Assembly (NCBI GenBank): GCA_020072645.1
Contig: JAIQGK010000008.1
Coordinates: 62,001-126,000, forward strand
Direction of reading: 5' to 3'
DNA from: Terriglobia bacterium
GTDB lineage: Bacteria > Acidobacteriota > Terriglobia > Terriglobales > Acidobacteriaceae
DNA: 64,000 nt
In this document: positions 60,713 to 64,000 of the stretch, piece by piece
Layout of the letters: each line of letters starts with the position of its first letter
Position numbering within the stretch: the first letter of the stretch is position 1
Notes under the pieces: model-generated
What the model was told of the DNA's origin: nothing
The model's input: only the letters and a program-made list of their open reading frames with translations
The model's database searches: none
Program-made: the position numbers and the translations under genes

Positions 60713-61360
60713 TACAGATATGCTGCAAACCCGTAGGAATGACCGTGCTCCAAATTGGGAAAGACGATTCAAGGCGCGAACGATAAGGTCACGTCATGAT
60801 TAATAGTAGGTCGTAAGGACTAGATCGGATCCACCGGCATGTACTCTGAGTCGCGACTCATTACGTCAAAAGTACACTGCATCAAAAAATTCTTAAGATT
60901 TTTAATGTTCCCCTATATCTAAAGTGCAAAAGTTTACTCTATCTAGATAGTTGTTCCGAGGGTCTGGCAGTGACAACCAATGCGGGTGCCGCGTTGGTTA
61001 CAGTCTGATTGCCACCGTCAATAGCCGCCCGACCTATTGTCTGGACGACCTTACGAATCCTGCTTCTCTAACCCGGCTTTGCGGGCGCCATGCTCATTCC
61101 TGAGCTTGGGTTCAAGAAATCGGCCACAAGATACATTGTGATTCTGCTGTGAAACAGCGGCGGCGAGAACTCATCTCGGCCGTCGATATGAACTAAGCAA
61201 CCTTTGCCGGACGGTGCCGCTGTTGTGTCCGCGAACTGCAAACAATACATCGTATTGCGATATGTATTGAGAAATGATAGGCTCGCGTTCAATTGAGAGA
61301 AATATTGTCCGAGCAGGCTCGAGGCGCATAGATAGATCGACCAAAGATACTTCCGGAGAA
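60713..61360. other. intergenic region upstream of paralogue 3
   Basis: About 650 bp, AT-rich around 60870-60960, where a perfect 12-bp palindrome CTATCTAGATAG lies at 60939-60950. The operator-like repeat at 61244-61268 is in its last part. No gene was supported. Confidence 0.45.
61244..61268. promoter_or_regulatory. operator-like inverted repeats in front of paralogue 3
   Basis: The core ATCG-TATTG-CGAT (61249-61261) is symmetric with a 5-bp spacer. A second, outer repeat AATACAT (61244-61250)/ATGTATT (61262-61268) is in a slightly different register. The core centre (61255) is 106 bp upstream of the preferred start at 61361. TGATAGGCT follows at about 61275, as in the sigma B region. Confidence 0.55.
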
Positions 61361-63844
61361 ATGGGACCCAATTTTGTGATGACAAACACCCCCGTATTTG
61401 ACTCCAGTTGGCAGTTCAGGATCTTCTCAAACGGCAAAAGAACCCTTGCAGCACTCATTGCCGTTTTTCTTCTTAACGTTTTCGTAATTAACATGGCTGG
61501 TGCTAACGCGCAAACCACAAGCACGAACCTTTTTGGAACCGGCTTAACGGCTCCCACGGGCGCTCAAGTCCTGAGTGGGACGGCGATCAATCCAACGACC
61601 GGTAATTCCGTCCGGCACGTCTGGGTAACCGATGCTGCTTTGGGACTGTGCCGCATTGATCCCGATATCGACACGCCTGGTGCTCACTCAATTAACCTGG
61701 CTACTTGTCTCGTATCTCAGGTCCGGCCAAGCATCCTGACGTTTGATCCTGAAAACAGCCTTCTGTACACGGCGGATACCGGCAAACTGGGCCTGGTGAG
61801 CCTGCATTATCTTTCCGCGGGTGATAACGGACAGGGATCGATTGACCAGCTTGGCATCACTGCCGTAGCAGTGAACTGCGGGATTTTCGGAAATCAGCCG
61901 GATAGTCTAGCGCTTGGACCTGATGCCGCCATGTATATCGGCTTCAGGAAGAACGGGAACATTGTCCGCGTACCCGCGCCGGACCGACAGACCGTTCCCT
62001 GCAGCGACGTTCAGAGTGTTGCCAACATCCCCAGCAATAAGCGTAACTTGGCTCTCGGATGGATGGGTCACACCTTGTTCGGCGTCGATACGATCTCTGC
62101 CTACGAGATCCCGGATGCAGACCAATGCAAAATTGCAAACAATGGCTGCACGGGAACCAGCGTTTTGCCGGTAACCGCCGGCGCTTCGCTAATGATCAGC
62201 GATCAACAGGGTACGTCTCTGAACGGAAACAATCTATTTTTCTCTGACGGCACGACCGTGACCCAGATAGCCAATGTGGCGATCGGGCTGAGTAATGCCC
62301 AGACCACTACAAACTATGGTGGCGCGGACTTCTCATTCATCAGCGCTCTGGCGCTGGATACTGTTGATCCGGCCAATCCAATCCTGTTCGTGGCGGATGA
62401 TCCCAGCAATGGAGTCACGCCGGGGAACGGAAGATTGTTCCAGGTTGTGCTCACTCCAGGGCCTGTCGCTCCTTCGACTCCTATTAATGTTAAGGCAACT
62501 GCGAGCGATGGGCAGGCTACAGTAAGCTGGACGGAACTCTCAGGCGGAGGCGCTGTTACCAGTTACACGGTGCATAATTCCTTCGCCTCGAATGGAATCA
62601 CAGTTCCCGACGTTATTGTCGCGCCGCCCGCAGGCAGCACAGTTCCACCCACCAGTGCATTGATTACGGGACTCATCAATGGCGTTACGTATCAATTCGA
62701 AGTCAGCGCGGCCAATGATATCGGCGTAAGCCCATTCTCGCTGCCGAGTAATTCGGTAACGCCACACGCCATCACGGTTCCTGGCGCGCCTACTGCGGTA
62801 ACCGCAAACGCCGGAAACGCGCAAGCCGGCGTTTCCTGGACCGCTCCAGCGGACGATGGTGGATCGCCAATTACGTCTTACACAGTGACCGCTCTGGTTG
62901 GAGGAATTGCAACTGGAACACCGGTCACGGTGGCGGCACCGGCAACCAGTGCGGTGGTCGCCGGACTTACGAACGGGACCACCTACACATTTATTGTTCA
63001 TGCAACCAACGGAATCGGCTCAGGGCCGGATTCGGCGCTCTCCAACGGCGTGACACCTTCAGTTTCGGCAGGACTACCCGATCTTAGTCTCGCCATTACC
63101 GGAGCCACTTCTGTCCCGACCGGATCGAATGTCATTTACACGCTCGCGGTCACCAACACCGGAGCCGGACCCGCGCCGGCCGTGGTGCTCAGCAATACGC
63201 TTCCCATATCGGGCGCGACCTTCGTATCGGTAAGTACAAGCCAGGGCGTTTGCACAGCAGGCGGCACTCTGATCAACTGCAATCTCGGAGCGCTCGACGT
63301 TAGCGTGGTTGCCAAAGTGACCATCACGCTCAACGTCACGGCGCAGATCACCGACTCAGCCAGTGTTCAGGCCTTCGATGCGACTGGCACCGCATTGACT
63401 GACCCCACACCGGCCAACAACAGCGCTTCCATTACTACTGTGATCGCTGCCCCAACGACGACAACTGACATCCAGGTTACCGGTTCACCGGCAAACGGTG
63501 GACCGAGCGTCAACACTGCCGATTTCATCAACTGGCAGGTCAGGAATAATCAGACTACTGTGGCCAACAACGTAGTGTTCGCCGCAACTCTGCCCAGCGG
63601 AGTGATCTACAGCTCGGTCAGCGGAAGCCTGGGAGTTACCTGCACCGGACCGGCGCCGGGAACGGCGGGCGGAACCGTCTCTTGCAGTTTGGCTAGCCTT
63701 GCTGGAAGCCAAACAATGCAGGTGACCTTGAACTTCACCGTAGCCGCAGCCGGTTCGCTGCCGTTTACCGGCTCTGCAACATTCGACGGAACAGACACGA
63801 ACCCTGCCAACAACTCAGCCGCGGTCGTCATCAACGCAAAATAA
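61361..63844 (+). CDS. secreted propeller-like/FN3/DUF11 protein, paralogue 3
   Basis: ATG 61361 (GGAG just upstream) gives 827 residues; an in-frame ATG at 61379 is possible and the frame is open from 61274. The signal peptide is LAALIAVFLLNVFVINMAGANAQ. Architecture is that of the genes at 43176 and 46457: propeller-like region (LGPDAAMYIGFRKNGNIVRV, LGWMGHTLFGVDTISAYEI), two FN3 domains (TVSWTELSGGGAVTSYTVHN, GYxVTALVGG-like) and two DUF11-like domains, ending FDGTDTNPANNSAAVVINAK. It is the most diverged copy in the propeller part. Followed by a canonical terminator. Confidence 0.82.
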   Translation: MGPNFVMTNTPVFDSSWQFRIFSNGKRTLAALIAVFLLNVFVINMAGANAQTTSTNLFGTGLTAPTGAQVLSGTAINPTTGNSVRHVWVTDAALGLCRIDPDIDTPGAHSINLATCLVSQVRPSILTFDPENSLLYTADTGKLGLVSLHYLSAGDNGQGSIDQLGITAVAVNCGIFGNQPDSLALGPDAAMYIGFRKNGNIVRVPAPDRQTVPCSDVQSVANIPSNKRNLALGWMGHTLFGVDTISAYEIPDADQCKIANNGCTGTSVLPVTAGASLMISDQQGTSLNGNNLFFSDGTTVTQIANVAIGLSNAQTTTNYGGADFSFISALALDTVDPANPILFVADDPSNGVTPGNGRLFQVVLTPGPVAPSTPINVKATASDGQATVSWTELSGGGAVTSYTVHNSFASNGITVPDVIVAPPAGSTVPPTSALITGLINGVTYQFEVSAANDIGVSPFSLPSNSVTPHAITVPGAPTAVTANAGNAQAGVSWTAPADDGGSPITSYTVTALVGGIATGTPVTVAAPATSAVVAGLTNGTTYTFIVHATNGIGSGPDSALSNGVTPSVSAGLPDLSLAITGATSVPTGSNVIYTLAVTNTGAGPAPAVVLSNTLPISGATFVSVSTSQGVCTAGGTLINCNLGALDVSVVAKVTITLNVTAQITDSASVQAFDATGTALTDPTPANNSASITTVIAAPTTTTDIQVTGSPANGGPSVNTADFINWQVRNNQTTVANNVVFAATLPSGVIYSSVSGSLGVTCTGPAPGTAGGTVSCSLASLAGSQTMQVTLNFTVAAAGSLPFTGSATFDGTDTNPANNSAAVVINAK

Positions 63845-63862
63845 AGACTCGTAATAGCTATT

Positions 63863-63893
63863 AGCTGCTGGGTTCCACCCGGCAGCTTTTTTT
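63863..63893 (+). terminator. rho-independent terminator of paralogue 3
   Basis: AGCTGCTGGGT (63863-63873), loop TCC, ACCCGGCAGCT (63877-63887; one G-U pair) followed by seven T in a row (63887-63893). Starts 18 bp after the stop codon. Confidence 0.9.
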
Positions 63894-64000
63894 GCGTCCG
63901 GGATTTTACGCTAACGTGTTGTGCATGTTCCCTCCAACAACGTGAGGAAACTTACCACCAAAAAAATCTGTCCCTGTCGAGAGGCTGGTTGTAATCGATC

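Overview
The window looks like a chromosomal segment of a free-living, GC-rich (by eye mid-50s % GC) Gram-negative soil-type bacterium. An Acidobacteriota member is my best guess, from the very large secreted DUF11/FN3 repeat proteins, tandem phage-tail-collar ('microcystin-dependent') proteins, DUF6916 proteins and many ECF sigma factors. That is inference from gene content. No rRNA, tRNA or CRISPR array was seen.

Layout. 1-2.3 kb (minus): arginine biosynthesis operon argR-argC-argB and the first codons of a further gene (probably argD), with two tandem ARG-box-like operators over the argR start. 2.6-4.5 kb (minus): a secreted double-thioredoxin protein interrupted by one in-frame TGA exactly where the nucleophilic Cys of its first thioredoxin fold should be. 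A hairpin starting directly after the TGA fits a bacterial SECIS, so I read it as a candidate selenoprotein. 4.8-9.5 kb: ECF sigma/anti-sigma pair, then a secreted metallo-beta-lactamase-fold hydrolase and a prolyl oligopeptidase. 9.5-18 kb: housekeeping tatD, metG, larC and argS, with an AT-richer two-gene insert (small helical protein plus membrane M48 peptidase).

18-34 kb: a surface/secretion region with DUF6916 proteins, two GNATs, a 2865-residue repeat protein with an exact 1119-bp higher-order repeat, three tandem tail-collar proteins and a MidA-like methyltransferase-TPR protein. 34-36 kb: TMEM175-type channel, D-Ala-D-Ala dipeptidase and a frameshifted tyrosine-integrase remnant. 36.5-43.1 kb: a four-gene plus-strand operon of unfamiliar composition: a large protein with a possible TIM barrel, a nucleoside-deoxyribosyltransferase-like protein, an AhpD-like protein with Ser in place of the redox Cys pair, and a trypsin-like protease fused to an S1/P1-type trizinc nuclease. 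I regard it as a candidate undescribed, possibly conflict/defence, system.

43-64 kb: three paralogous secreted proteins (propeller-like + two FN3 + two DUF11), two near-duplicate ECF sigma factors, and a minus-strand copper/haem cluster (multicopper oxidase, SCO1-cytochrome c fusion, MauG-like dihaem protein, large secreted protein). Inverted repeats of the form ATCG-N5-CGAT lie about 105 bp upstream of both sigma genes and one secreted paralogue, and about 90 bp upstream of another, suggesting one regulon spanning this region.
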